From: Methanolobus sp.
GTDB lineage: Archaea > Halobacteriota > Methanosarcinia > Methanosarcinales > Methanosarcinaceae
Length of the DNA stretch: 64,000 bases
Direction of reading: 5' to 3'
Assembly (NCBI RefSeq): GCF_016278365.1
Contig: NZ_JADQBZ010000018.1
Span: 1-64,000 of the forward strand
Part shown: positions 34,819-45,100 of the stretch, piece by piece
How positions within the stretch are numbered: the stretch's first letter is position 1
Layout: every line of letters begins with the position of its first letter
The notes under the pieces: model-generated
Told to the model about the DNA's origin: nothing
Seen by the model: the letters and a program-made list of their open reading frames with translations, nothing else
Databases searched by the model: none
Position numbers and translations under genes: made by a program

Positions 34819-35586
34819 ATGGCATTAGACCAAATTGTAATTATAGCAGCTATCGCTGCGATCTTTATTATTTCCAAGGCAATACAGATCGTTAATGAAT
34901 ACGAACGTGTTGTTATTTTCCGTCTGGGAAGGTTAAGCGGCATTAAAGGCCCGGGCCTGTTCTTCATAATCCCTGTCATCGATACAGTGGTAAAAGTGGA
35001 CCTGCGTGTGGTTACCATAGATGTCCCCAAACAGGCAGTTATCACAAGGGACAATGTTACAGTTGCAGTTGATGCAGTTGTGTATTACAAGGTTGTCGAC
35101 CCTTCAAGGGCTGTCAACGAAGTTGAGAACTACAAATATGCGACCTCCACTCTTTCACAGACCACACTCCGTGATGTCATAGGCCAGATCGACCTGGATG
35201 ACGTGCTCTCCAAGAGAGATGAGATCAACCTGAACATACAGGAATCACTTGACATTTCCACAGATCCATGGGGTATCAAGGTAACAGGCGTGACCCTCAG
35301 GGATGTCAGCATTGACGATACAATGCTGCGTGCTATTGCAAAGCAGGCAGAGGCAGAGCGTGAGAAGCGTGCCCGTATCATCCTTGCTGACGGTGAGTTC
35401 ATTGCGGCTCAGAAGATGATGGAAGCTGCCCGCCTGTACGAAGAGGTGCCTGTAACCATCAAGCTCAGGGAACTGCAAACTCTTGCCGAGATCGCAAGGG
35501 AAGGAAACATGATAGTTGTAGCCAACTCCATTGAGATGGGGGAGATCGCGGCCATGTCCAAGGCTCTCCAGAACAAACCCCGATAA
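34819..35586 (+). CDS. slipin (SPFH/stomatin family) membrane protein
   Basis: A 255-residue protein. An N-terminal membrane helix (IVIIAAIAAIFIISKAI) precedes the stomatin core: YERVVIFRLGRL, GPGLFFIIPVIDTVVKVDLR, VAVDAVVYYKVVDP, then a coiled-coil region (AKQAEAEREKRARIILADGE). Prokaryotic slipins scaffold membrane microdomains and often pair with an NfeD-type protease-like gene. No such partner is adjacent here. AAGGGAG lies about 9 bases before the ATG. Confidence 0.85.
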   Translation: MALDQIVIIAAIAAIFIISKAIQIVNEYERVVIFRLGRLSGIKGPGLFFIIPVIDTVVKVDLRVVTIDVPKQAVITRDNVTVAVDAVVYYKVVDPSRAVNEVENYKYATSTLSQTTLRDVIGQIDLDDVLSKRDEINLNIQESLDISTDPWGIKVTGVTLRDVSIDDTMLRAIAKQAEAEREKRARIILADGEFIAAQKMMEAARLYEEVPVTIKLRELQTLAEIAREGNMIVVANSIEMGEIAAMSKALQNKPR

Positions 35587-35605
35587 GGGGTGATCTATTT
35601 TTTGT

Positions 35606-35632
35606 AGAAGGCTTTTTATGAGCCTTCTTTTT
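35606..35632 (+). terminator. terminator of the slipin gene
   Basis: AGAAGGCT / AGCCTTCT stem with a seven-base loop and a T run at 35628-35632. Confidence 0.75.
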
Positions 35633-35664
35633 AAGTCAGCTCTGCCTTTTTCCGGTGATGACTA

Positions 35665-35696
35665 TAAAAAAGCACCATTGCCCGTTCCACGGGCAA
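35665..35696 (-). terminator. terminator of the papain-like protease gene
   Basis: TTGCCCG / CGGGCAA stem at 35678-35696. On the minus strand a run of six T follows after a short spacer (35666-35671). Confidence 0.7.
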
Positions 35697-35707
35697 GGTA
35701 AGAGGGA

Positions 35708-38700
35708 TTACTTCTTCTTCCTGCTCTTTACTAACAGGCCATAGCCTGCTACGGCTACTAGAAGCACAAAAAAAGATCCATACAATAACATCATCCTTTT
35801 ATCTTTGCTGGAAGACTCTTCCTTTGTTTTAATGTAGTCTGGACCTTTCAGTGAAGCATCGATGATCGTCTTTTCTGTATTACTATCAGAGGTTTTTGTT
35901 GTTTCTCCTGTTATAGAGAAGGGGGAGAATCCGGGAGCATCTGCAACAAAATAATAGTAGAGAATATCCGTATCAACCATTATTGTATTCAGCTGGCTCC
36001 ATTTGTCATTGTTATATCTGTTTAACCTGATAGAATGCATGTCTATGTCATTTTCTTCCATCCATTTTTTCTCGACTTTAAAGGAGACCTTAGCATCCTT
36101 GAAATGTTTCCCTTCTGCGAAGCCGGCTCTATCGAACCAGATGTTCATATGTTTGTAAACTTTTCCTTCCGGGTCTGCATTCACGAATTGGGACCTTTCA
36201 TGCAAGATCTCGACCTTTAGTTTCAATGTGGCAAGGTTCTGCAGGGCAGTGAAGGATATCTCACTGAGAATGTTATCCTCTTTTTCAAGCTGATATTTAA
36301 CAGGAGCTCCACTCATAACATATTCTGATCTCACTTCAACAACGTTTATATTTTCATGGGGTTGATTGATTGTTCCTTCGCCGCTTCCGCCTGAGCCACC
36401 CGGGGAGACCGGAGTCTGGTCATTGACCAGAGTTACCGGAAATACTACAGTAACAATCGTGGAATTGACGGCATTGCTCACCGCATCTGCACCGGCAACT
36501 GTAAAGAAGTCTGCAGTCACTCCTTCTGATACAAAGCCTTTTTTCTGGGTAAGCGTAACGATTGCAGTGTAAACGGTTTCGCTTTGGAATGGCGAATGTG
36601 AAGGAGACCAGGTAACAGTGCCGGTATATTGGCTGTTCTCGCATATCGAGGATACAGGAAAAGCACTCGCAATCGGCGGTGTCAGACCGCTTATTTCCTG
36701 GATACTGATCGTTCTGTTCAGGACTTGATCAGGTACAATATCCCTGATCACAAAAGGATAATACCGGAGCTGCCCGGGGTCGTTTGTTACCTGGAAGTGC
36801 AGATCGCCTGCAATTTGCTTGCTGCCGGTATTATCTCGCAGGTCAATATCCTGTATACTAGTGAAGAACATCATGTTGTTGGTAATTGATCCTACTGCAA
36901 GGATCCCAAATTCATCATCTGGCATAATTCCAAATGCATTCTCCCAGTCTATCATCCAGACACCCTTAATGCTAATAGAGTCCGTTACAGATGAGATGCT
37001 ATCAACATGTATCTTCAGTACCTCTACATCATCTTCACCGAGAATGCCACCCAGTCGATATGTCCAGGTTCCGCTGGTGTCTATTATTTCATCGTCTATG
37101 AACTCTCCATCCTGATAAAGCTTCAGCCATATCTTACTTTCTTCGGTATCGATCTTATATGGAAGGACAAAATAACCATTTGCCAATAGTAATGACTGGT
37201 TTGATTCCAGAATATAGGTATTACCATCATTTATCAGGAGTGGTGCCAATTTGTCGGGAGTGATGTTTGTTAGTGGAACATATTCTTCCCCGAACAATCC
37301 AAGAGTTTGGAATTGGATCGCATCTCCACAATATGATGTCTGCATCTTTGTCTCATAGAGGAGACTTCCTGCAGGAACAATTGTCTGTTCTTTCGTAAGG
37401 CCAGCTAGAATTAACAGCCGCTCAGAGTCGATACTATCTGAATATACATTATAATAGAACCCTTCAAAGTTTGAGGGAGTCCATGTCATGTTCTCGTCCT
37501 CAGCAAGAGTGCCGCGTATCTTGTATTTTCCGGAAACGGGATAACTGGACGCTGGCGCAAATATGAGGGTACTGGTGTCTGCAACCACAAAATCGATGGT
37601 TCCCATAACTGGGATGGTCTCTCCCCGATCAAGTTCAAAAAATTCCCAGTTTTTCATTTCGACGTGTTTTCCACTTAAAGATGTGATTTCCATTTTTCCA
37701 TACCTTGTACCGTTTTCAAGTGCAAGGGCATTTGCGGATATCTGGAATACACCTGTTATGAAAGCACCGGGGATACCTTCTGTATTACTTATGCTGCCAA
37801 AACGGACCGCGATAAGTGTAATATCATCTATGCTCCAAAGGTCTGCAGTATATGTGAAGTCTGAATTGTCATTAATTATCGCATCATCGATTTCATTGCC
37901 GTCTTTTGACAACATAACCCACAATTTGTTACCTTCTGTATCTATCTGTTTGATAGTAAGCTCATACCCATCCCCAAGGACCAGCGATGAATCAGCATAG
38001 ATGAGCTCTGACTCGTTCCTATCAATTAGTACTCTTGATACAATCCCCGATGAGAATATTTCCTCCTGGCCGTTCCATGAGATCGAACTGGAAGTGTTTT
38101 CAGTATAGCCTGTAAAATATTCTTCACCCATAAACCCGATAACTTCATACCTGCCCCAGCTATCATATTCGAAGTATGTCTCCGCAGGTACTGTCTGATA
38201 AATAATGTCTCCACTGTTTACTATCCTGCCGGTAGAGGGAATGGTCATTATCATTTTTTCTGTGTTAGTGCCCGTTCTGATATCATAATGGAACCCTGAA
38301 AAGCTGGTCGAATCCCAAATATAAGGATTGGGCATCCCCTCCTCCCATATTCTATCAAGAGTAGGTTCTACGGTAAATGCCTTGATGCATATACTGCCAT
38401 TACTCTCTCCTAGGTCTTCCCATGTTATCCCATCGGCACTGGCGAAGCTCTCTCCGGCGTTTGAGGTTGCTCGACTGCTAAAACCAGAAATAGCACTTTC
38501 TAGAGGTATTGGAAACAGATATGAGTCGTGTATGTACTTAATAACGATTGAAAATGTTGTATTTTCCGGTATCATGATGGGCTCAATTTCAATCGTATGG
38601 TAGCCGGTGAATTCTTTCGTTCCAGCATATGTTCTCGAATGGATCTTATTGCTCAACGGCGATATGGCTGGATTTTCCAGGTCCCGGTAAACAGATATCT

Positions 38701-39886
38701 CATAATCGGTATTTGGTGCAGTTGTATAGAATCCGATCGATGTTATCACTTCATCGGATTCAGATTCAAATATATTGGCTGCCCATGCAAAAGGCGCTCC
38801 ATAGCCGAAACTCCTGGTGTGGCCGAGCATATCATACTGATAGACATTGTTGTAGATAGTATCAGAAGCCCCCTGCAGGAAAAGAACATTTTCCATATTC
38901 CCAAAATACTGATCATAGTAGGAGATATAGAAGTATCCATCATTTACTCCCCATTCAGAACTCCAACTGTTCTTGGCGATAAATGCACCGTCCCCCACGG
39001 GAATAGATGATCCGTTAAAGTTGGACCTTGGAAAATTGTCGTCCCACCCTATCAAAGTAATTGCATGGCCACCATCAAAGCCCGATCCGGGATTGTAGTA
39101 TGTTGTATATGAGCTCCCATAATAAGTGGCATTAAAGGACCAATACATACCGCTATAAACCGCACCATGATCATAGATGGCCCGTTTGAGAATATTGTTG
39201 TCAAGAGGGCCAGTTCGAAGAGGAAGATAGTAACCATTTTGAAACGTTATAGCTTTTTCCAGGCCATCGGGAGACTGGTTGTAGTGATCAATATAAGGGT
39301 CTTCACTTTCTAATATAGGTCCATCACCCCTGGTTAGATACGCGAGGACCATCACAGCGTCTCCGCCATCATCATAATCAAATCGATTTTCGTAAGAACT
39401 GCCATCCCAGTTATTCAGTAAGTTCTTCATATGATTCTCAGAAAAGTCCCACTCTCTCCCTGTAGATCTTAATTGATTGGATTCAAGGGAAGCTATTGAC
39501 GCAAAAGCCCAGCATGCACCCACATATCCCTGATCTTTAACAGAAGTAACGTTATTCTGCTCTCTGAGATCAAAACTTGATGGTAAAGTGGACTGAAGAG
39601 CAATCAGACCAGGAGTTGAACTCTGGAGGGTGGATAAGTGACTAAGATCAAGGGGGCCAGGTATTGCACCAAGAGGATAATACACTTCTATTGAGGATTG
39701 TTCGTTTAAACCTGTAGTAGAGATTTTGCTCTGATCACTTTCCAGATTTGAGATATATTCAATGAAATCCGGATTTAGAGCTGCCATTTGTGCTTCTGCA
39801 GATACTGCATAGATTGCCGTGTTCAAAATGCAAAAAGCAATTAGGGGAATAACAAATATGTTTAAGACTGTAAATTGGTTTTTCAA
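35708..39886 (-). CDS. large surface papain-family (C1A) peptidase
   Basis: A 1392-residue exported protease. A signal peptide (VIPLIAFCILNTAIYAVSA) is followed by a propeptide-like stretch and a C1A catalytic domain: Q119, C125 (GACWAF), H274 (DGGHAI) and N306 (KNSWSSEWG), all intact. A lectin-like beta domain typical of methanogen C1A proteins follows (about 330-490). Two related modules of about 250 residues come next (both FxGFxYxxxxxxxxERxL..., GEEYxxxT). Then an Ig-like segment and a PGF-pre-PGF-type domain ending DAPGFSPFSITG. One membrane helix and KSRKKK close the protein. The start is TTG, with AGGTGA 5 bases upstream. Likely role: degradation of external protein or processing of S-layer proteins. 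Confidence 0.85.
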   Translation of the reverse strand: MKNQFTVLNIFVIPLIAFCILNTAIYAVSAEAQMAALNPDFIEYISNLESDQSKISTTGLNEQSSIEVYYPLGAIPGPLDLSHLSTLQSSTPGLIALQSTLPSSFDLREQNNVTSVKDQGYVGACWAFASIASLESNQLRSTGREWDFSENHMKNLLNNWDGSSYENRFDYDDGGDAVMVLAYLTRGDGPILESEDPYIDHYNQSPDGLEKAITFQNGYYLPLRTGPLDNNILKRAIYDHGAVYSGMYWSFNATYYGSSYTTYYNPGSGFDGGHAITLIGWDDNFPRSNFNGSSIPVGDGAFIAKNSWSSEWGVNDGYFYISYYDQYFGNMENVLFLQGASDTIYNNVYQYDMLGHTRSFGYGAPFAWAANIFESESDEVITSIGFYTTAPNTDYEISVYRDLENPAISPLSNKIHSRTYAGTKEFTGYHTIEIEPIMIPENTTFSIVIKYIHDSYLFPIPLESAISGFSSRATSNAGESFASADGITWEDLGESNGSICIKAFTVEPTLDRIWEEGMPNPYIWDSTSFSGFHYDIRTGTNTEKMIMTIPSTGRIVNSGDIIYQTVPAETYFEYDSWGRYEVIGFMGEEYFTGYTENTSSSISWNGQEEIFSSGIVSRVLIDRNESELIYADSSLVLGDGYELTIKQIDTEGNKLWVMLSKDGNEIDDAIINDNSDFTYTADLWSIDDITLIAVRFGSISNTEGIPGAFITGVFQISANALALENGTRYGKMEITSLSGKHVEMKNWEFFELDRGETIPVMGTIDFVVADTSTLIFAPASSYPVSGKYKIRGTLAEDENMTWTPSNFEGFYYNVYSDSIDSERLLILAGLTKEQTIVPAGSLLYETKMQTSYCGDAIQFQTLGLFGEEYVPLTNITPDKLAPLLINDGNTYILESNQSLLLANGYFVLPYKIDTEESKIWLKLYQDGEFIDDEIIDTSGTWTYRLGGILGEDDVEVLKIHVDSISSVTDSISIKGVWMIDWENAFGIMPDDEFGILAVGSITNNMMFFTSIQDIDLRDNTGSKQIAGDLHFQVTNDPGQLRYYPFVIRDIVPDQVLNRTISIQEISGLTPPIASAFPVSSICENSQYTGTVTWSPSHSPFQSETVYTAIVTLTQKKGFVSEGVTADFFTVAGADAVSNAVNSTIVTVVFPVTLVNDQTPVSPGGSGGSGEGTINQPHENINVVEVRSEYVMSGAPVKYQLEKEDNILSEISFTALQNLATLKLKVEILHERSQFVNADPEGKVYKHMNIWFDRAGFAEGKHFKDAKVSFKVEKKWMEENDIDMHSIRLNRYNNDKWSQLNTIMVDTDILYYYFVADAPGFSPFSITGETTKTSDSNTEKTIIDASLKGPDYIKTKEESSSKDKRMMLLYGSFFVLLVAVAGYGLLVKSRKKK

Positions 39887-40148
39887 GTTTTCACCTTTTA
39901 AATTATCATTACTATTAAAGCAGAGTTGAGAGGCAGAATCTCGCTTTTAGTCCGAATTCATAATCAATGAGTTATATTCATATTATATATAATATTATTA
40001 TATGCAGAATGAATATAATATTTGTCTTTGAAAGTTAATATCTTTGGCTCTAGGAAAATCTGTAGTTCAAACCGTCGTGAATAATGGGCTCGGAATAATG
40101 TAACAGAGAGGATAGACACCCGTACAGGCGGTGAATCACTATTCTTCC
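39887..40148. other. promoter region of the protease gene
   Basis: AT-rich sequence with dense TATA-like motifs at 39970-40010, consistent with a strong minus-strand archaeal promoter. No gene seen. Confidence 0.45.
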
Positions 40149-40410
40149 ATCTCTTCATTTCTTCCAGAAAGCTGGCATCAGCAAAACTACAACAGTGAAG
40201 ACCTCAAGCCGTCCTATCTACATGTTTGCGGTCAGGATCAACTTACCCCGGTCGGGATGGCGTCAAAGCTTTCCATTGGCCTCACAGGACCAAGACCCTG
40301 TCCGACATTACCAAGGGTTGCACTGGAAGCACTCAGGGTAGTGACAAAATCCCCTCCCATAAAAGAGACCAAGGCCGAGCTGCTGACTACTCCAACGACT
40401 AAAGTCGTTG
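40149..40410 (-). pseudogene. trkH: trkH K+ transporter C-terminal remnant
   Basis: On the minus strand the sequence encodes FMGGDFVTTLSASSATLGNVGQGLGPV...FDAIPTGV and then, after a frameshift, KLILTANM-stop-IGRLEVFTVVVLLMPAFWKK. This is the usual C-terminal half of the last TrkH pore repeat (ASxATLGNVGPGLG...GRLEIFTVLVLL). A frameshift near 40250 and an in-frame TAG make it non-functional. The remnant abuts the right end of a TnpB element, so insertion or later deletion probably removed the rest of the gene. Confidence 0.7.
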
Positions 40411-40456
40411 GGTTCTACTGAACCCTTACGGAGTCTCAACCTTGGACAAGGTTGAG
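40393..40456 (-). ncRNA. predicted 3' part of TnpB omega-RNA (reRNA), element 1
   Basis: Read on the minus strand, three hairpins follow each other over the end of tnpB and the right end: CTCAACCTTG / CAAGGTTGAG, GGTTC / GAACC and CAACGAC / GTCGTTG. TnpB proteins process such transcripts, using sequence beyond the right end as guide. Here the guide would come from the trkH remnant (below 40393). Fold and position fit the known arrangement; expression is not shown. Confidence 0.55.
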
Positions 40457-41800
40457 CAATTGCTGATTCATCGTCGGAACTTGCACTCCAGTTATACAAC
40501 TGGTTGTAGAGGTTCCAGCTCCACAGCCGTTAATTCCCGCGAGCCTCACGGTATCCTTGTATGTTTTAGATTTCCTGAGGATGTTGACCGCAGCGTTGAT
40601 ATCTCTGTTTAACGAAGATTTACAATGCTCACAATCAAATATCCTATCTGCTAACGTTAGTTTGGTCTTTTTCTTCTTTCCGCATACAGAACATATCTGA
40701 GAAGTATTCTTAGGATCAACCTTTTCAACTGTTTTTCCCTTCTCAGCAGTCTTGTATTCAGTATGCTGGACAATCCTTGACCATCCTGCATCGTGAATAG
40801 ACTTGGCTAGTCTTGAGTTCCGGACAAGATTTTTAATTTTCAGGTCCTCAAATACTATCAGGTCGTACTTACTAACAAGCATCTTGCTCAAACAATGTGA
40901 AAAATGATTCCTTGCCTTAGCTACTTTTCTGTGAATCCTGTTCACTTTTTTCTTTTGTTTAAGGTAGTTATGGGAGCCATATTTCATTCTTGCAAGTTTT
41001 TTCTGTTCGATCGCCAACCTATTCTCTGCTTCTCTGAACAATTCAGGTGGTTCAATGAGTTCACCATCTGAAGTTGCTATTAATGATTCAAGACCAAGAT
41101 CGATACCTACCATAGTTATTGGTATAATTGGTTCAGGATATTCTGGGATTTCAATCGTTATAAAAGCAAACCATTTGTTGCCTTCCTTTTTAATCGTGCA
41201 CGTCTTAAGTTGACCATTTAACAGATCATGATCAACATCGATCATTATCAGGTTGTTTTTGTTGGTTATCTTTGACAGGAACAATCCATCTTCAGTCAGT
41301 ACCCAACCGTTATTATGTTGCTTGTACGTGAAACTATGATAATCGTCTTTGCCTTTGAACCTGGGATGTCCTTTTGGCAGAATTCCATCATATTTGATGA
41401 ACTTTGAACCTTTATTATCTGAAACTGAATAAAGAAAGTTTCCTGCAGGAACATCTTCCCTTTTGACAATAGTTCCTTTTCTTGGTTTGAGTCCTCTAAG
41501 TCTTCCATTCTTGATATCATCAAGGAACTTAAAGTATGCCTGTTGTACCCTTTCGAACACATTCAGTCTAACATGAGAATGTATATTATTGGTATAATCG
41601 AAGAATTTGAGCTGCTTTTCAAGCATTCTTGAATCAGGATATAGTCCATATACATCAAACAGTTGAACTCTTGTTGATAGAAGGTCGTTCCATAGTCTTC
41701 TGCAGGTTTCCATGGTTTCTTCCAACTTTATTTCCTGTTCTGGAATTGGATGAATAGGAAACCTGAGGTTTCTACAATTTTGACCGTTCTTTCGTACCAT
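40436..41800 (-). CDS. tnpB: TnpB RNA-guided endonuclease, element 1
   Basis: A 454-residue TnpB. An N-terminal REC/wedge-like half is followed by a RuvC nuclease split by a zinc ribbon: D234 (VGIDLGLES), E318 (IVFEDL) and D400 (NRDINAAVN). All three catalytic acids and four zinc Cys (C370/C373, C390/C393) are present. TnpB uses an omega-RNA from the element's right end to cut DNA beside a short motif. I chose the ATG at 41800, with AGGTGA 4 bases upstream; an upstream ATG at 41839 adds a Cys-rich stretch not typical of the family. The 3' end overlaps the RNA hairpins. Confidence 0.85.
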   Translation of the reverse strand: MVRKNGQNCRNLRFPIHPIPEQEIKLEETMETCRRLWNDLLSTRVQLFDVYGLYPDSRMLEKQLKFFDYTNNIHSHVRLNVFERVQQAYFKFLDDIKNGRLRGLKPRKGTIVKREDVPAGNFLYSVSDNKGSKFIKYDGILPKGHPRFKGKDDYHSFTYKQHNNGWVLTEDGLFLSKITNKNNLIMIDVDHDLLNGQLKTCTIKKEGNKWFAFITIEIPEYPEPIIPITMVGIDLGLESLIATSDGELIEPPELFREAENRLAIEQKKLARMKYGSHNYLKQKKKVNRIHRKVAKARNHFSHCLSKMLVSKYDLIVFEDLKIKNLVRNSRLAKSIHDAGWSRIVQHTEYKTAEKGKTVEKVDPKNTSQICSVCGKKKKTKLTLADRIFDCEHCKSSLNRDINAAVNILRKSKTYKDTVRLAGINGCGAGTSTTSCITGVQVPTMNQQLLNLVQG

Positions 41801-42109
41801 ACATTCACCTGAAAAACAACAACAGTATATTGTTTTCAAATTATTTTAATGTTGCTTTTTTGTTTGCTTTTTTAAGAGGTGGGGTACGATTCATCCCACA
41901 GCTAAAGCAGTGGGCTTTCTCTACCCCTACACCCCGTTAATCGTAAATTATTAAAATGTTCGCATCAGTACCGTTTACACTTCAGATAGAACACTTTCAT
42001 CCTCTACCTGTCGCTTTGCTTCGGGGAAGAGGACTTCCCGTTCCAATATTTAAAATATATGTTGTGGCATTCAAATTAATTAAATCTGTATGATTAAGTG
42101 CAAAAAAAG

Positions 42110-45100
42110 TTATAATTTGCACTCTTTCAGCTCACATTCTAAGAACCTGATCTCTCTTTCTACTTCTTCAAGTATCTGGGGAATAGCATCCTCACCGGTT
42201 TCTATTGCTTCCTCTATTTCCCTTGCAAGTTCTGCCAGGATATTGAAACCAACATTCAGTGCGGATCCCTTTATTTTGTGAGTATCGAGTTTTATTTGTT
42301 CGATATCCATTTGCAATAAAGAGGTTTTTATCTTTTCGAGTTGCAGGGAAAAGGACTTTAATGCCATGGCTGTAAGCTTGTTCAGCAGGTCTTCATCACC
42401 GTTCACATTATCCAGCAATTTTTCCCTGTCGAAATGGACATTTTCTACTCTTCTTTCACAGGCTGCGATATTTACAGAGGATTTGAACCCAGGCAACCAC
42501 TTATGCAAAAGGGACTGGATGGTGCCTTCTACAACAGGCTTGGTTGTATAGTCATCCATGCCTGCATCCAGGCAACGTTCTTTCTCGCCTTTTATTGTTC
42601 CTGCAGTCAGGGCAATGATCGGCACATGGCCGCCGATTTCGGCCTCTATTTTCCTGATTGCACTGGCCGCATCATACCCGCTGAGCTCAGGCATCTGTAC
42701 ATCCATGAATATCAGGTTCGGTCCTGTATCCTCAAATGCCCGGACCGCTTCTTTTCCGTTGCCTGCCTTGATAATATTCGCATGCGGTAAAGACCTTGAG
42801 AGAATGGTCGAGGCCAGGATCATATTGATTACATTGTCCTCTGCTATCAAAATGGTGTAATCATGATATAGTTGTCCTGCTGGCAGATGCTGCTCGCTTG
42901 TCCTGCCCGGTTGCTTTTGTTCTTCCTGTACAGAGTGGATCATAGTGATCGCTCCCAGGAGCTGACTCCTCCTGACTGGCTTGCCTATGCTGGATCGCAC
43001 ACCAAGTGCTTTGCACTCTTCATCGACGTATGAACTGTCCCATGAATTATGCAGGAGAATGACCGGATGGCAGTCAGGAGGGATATTCAATTCTTCACGC
43101 ATTCTGCGGACCATCTCAAGTCCGTCCATAGAATGCATGCGATGGTCAGTGATAATAAGATCATAATTCTTTTGAATGCCTATCATTTCCAGCGCTTCAT
43201 GGCCGCCGGATACAGTATCGGCCTGAATGCCTGCTTCCAGAAGCATATTCTTCAATATGGACCGATTGCTGCTGTTGTCATCAACAACCAGGACCTTACT
43301 GACATTCAAGATTTTATCTTCAATGATCCCTTCTCCCTTCTCTACAGGGAACGTGACATTGAAATGGAATATACTTCCCTTTCCGGGCTCGCTGTCAAGT
43401 TCAAGCTGCGAGCTCATCTTTTCCAGTAGCATGTTGGAGATGGTCAGCCCAAGCCCGGTCCCGCCATATTTTCGGGTAATGGAACCATCCGCCTGTGAGA
43501 ACGAACCAAATATCCGGGACTGTTTATCCTTTGCAATACCTATTCCCGTATCCCTTACCGAAAATATGAACTTCATATCGTTAGTGTCCGGGACTGGAGA
43601 GGCTTCAACCTTTAGCTCGATCTCTCCATTTTCAGTGAATTTCACAGCATTGCCTACAAGGTTCACAAGCACCTGTCTTAGTCTTAGCCTATCGGCAACA
43701 ATATAGCGAGGCAGGTCTGAAGATATGTTCAACAGCAGTTCTAGTCCTTTCTCATGTGCCCTGTATTTCACGATATCCGCTATCTGTTCACATAGTTCAA
43801 GAAGGTCGGCCTTCTCAGGATCTAGTTCCAGTTTGCCGGCCTCTATTTTGGACAGGTCCAGCACGTCATTTATCAGGTCCAGCAGTGATGTCGCTGATGT
43901 GTAGACGGCCTGCATGTATTGCATTTGGGGTCCGCTCAGTTCCGTTCTCATCAGCAGGTCGGAAAACCCGATGATACCATTAAGCGGAGTCCGCATCTCA
44001 TGGCTCATATTAGCAAGGAACTCCGATTTTGCACTGCTGGCAGCTGTAGCCTCTTCCTCGGCCTTCTTTTGAGCGGTTATATCAGTGATCGCGATCAGGA
44101 TAAACTTCTGAGAGAGGTCATATATCACTTCGCCGGAGAACAGGCCGTAAATGATCTCATCTCCATTTATGACCGTGATTATTTCCTTGTTCTGTACTCT
44201 GCCAGTGGTTTCCAGTTCTCCTTTGATCTGCAACATTGTGTCCATGTCAGCAAGTTCCAGTTCACGAAGTGTTTTACCTACTACTTCTTGCCTGGATAGT
44301 TTCACTTTTTGCAGGAATGCTCTGTTCACATCGACAAGCTTGAAGTCGGGATAACTTATCAATGCCATCAGTGCAGGATTGTTGTCAAAGAGCTTCTGGA
44401 ATTTGGTTAGGGCTGCCTGTTGCTGTGAAAGGTCTTTTGAGATGGAGAATATACAGTCATCGCCATCCCATTTGCCTGCCCAGCGACGTGTCTCGACAGG
44501 AATAAAGGTTCCGTTCCTGTGCTGAAGCGGCAGGATGCATGTGTCCTTCTCACCTTTCAACATTGAGGTAAAGGACTCTCTGGCCTCTCTCAGATGCATG
44601 TGTGAATACATTCCAAACATTCCCACTCCGGATATCTCTTCAAAAGTATAACCAAGCCGGTTGAAAAGTGCGGGATTTGCATAGAGCACTTTCCTCTCGT
44701 CTGTTCCTACCATGATGATATCGTCAAGGGTCGCAAAAAGTGTCCGGAAGTTCTCCTCGCTGGACTTGAGCTTGCTTTCTATCTCTTTGCGCTCATTGAT
44801 GGCTGTATGGGTCCCATGCATGCGTAGAGGCCTTCCATTACTGTCATACCGGGAAACCCTTCCGTTAGCCTGGACCCATACCCATCGTCCATCTTTGTGT
44901 TTCATGCGGTATTCAGCCAGATAGTATTCTTTTCCGGAGGCTATTGTTGCTTGCAGTTCTCCTGTAACATATTTCACATCATCAGGATGAATTAGCATGG
45001 ACCAGAGCTCCATGCTGAAATCCGTGAAGTCATCATTGGTGTATCCGGTTATCTTTTCCCAGCTGTTCCGTCCTTCCAGGTTGATATGGCCGGTGACAAG

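Larger units (their letters stand above)
40392..41940 (-). mobile_element. IS605-type element with tnpB only, copy 1
   Basis: A TnpB gene is bordered by hairpins. The right end has three stacked hairpins at 40393-40456. At the left end CCCAC / GTGGG flanks AGCTAAAGCA at about 41898-41917, which read on the minus strand is the typical GCCCACTGCTTTAGCTGTGGG end. No tnpA (Y1 transposase) is present, so movement would need one in trans. The outer boundaries are approximate to about 20 bases. Confidence 0.7.

Noticed and set aside
40131-40421. 96-codon plus-strand frame
   Set aside because: It is antisense to the trkH remnant and has no independent features.
41990-42065. short minus-strand frame ending EDESVLSEV before the left end of TnpB element 1
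   Set aside because: Considered as another tnpB end, but only 24 codons are open and no hairpin or known C-terminus matches.
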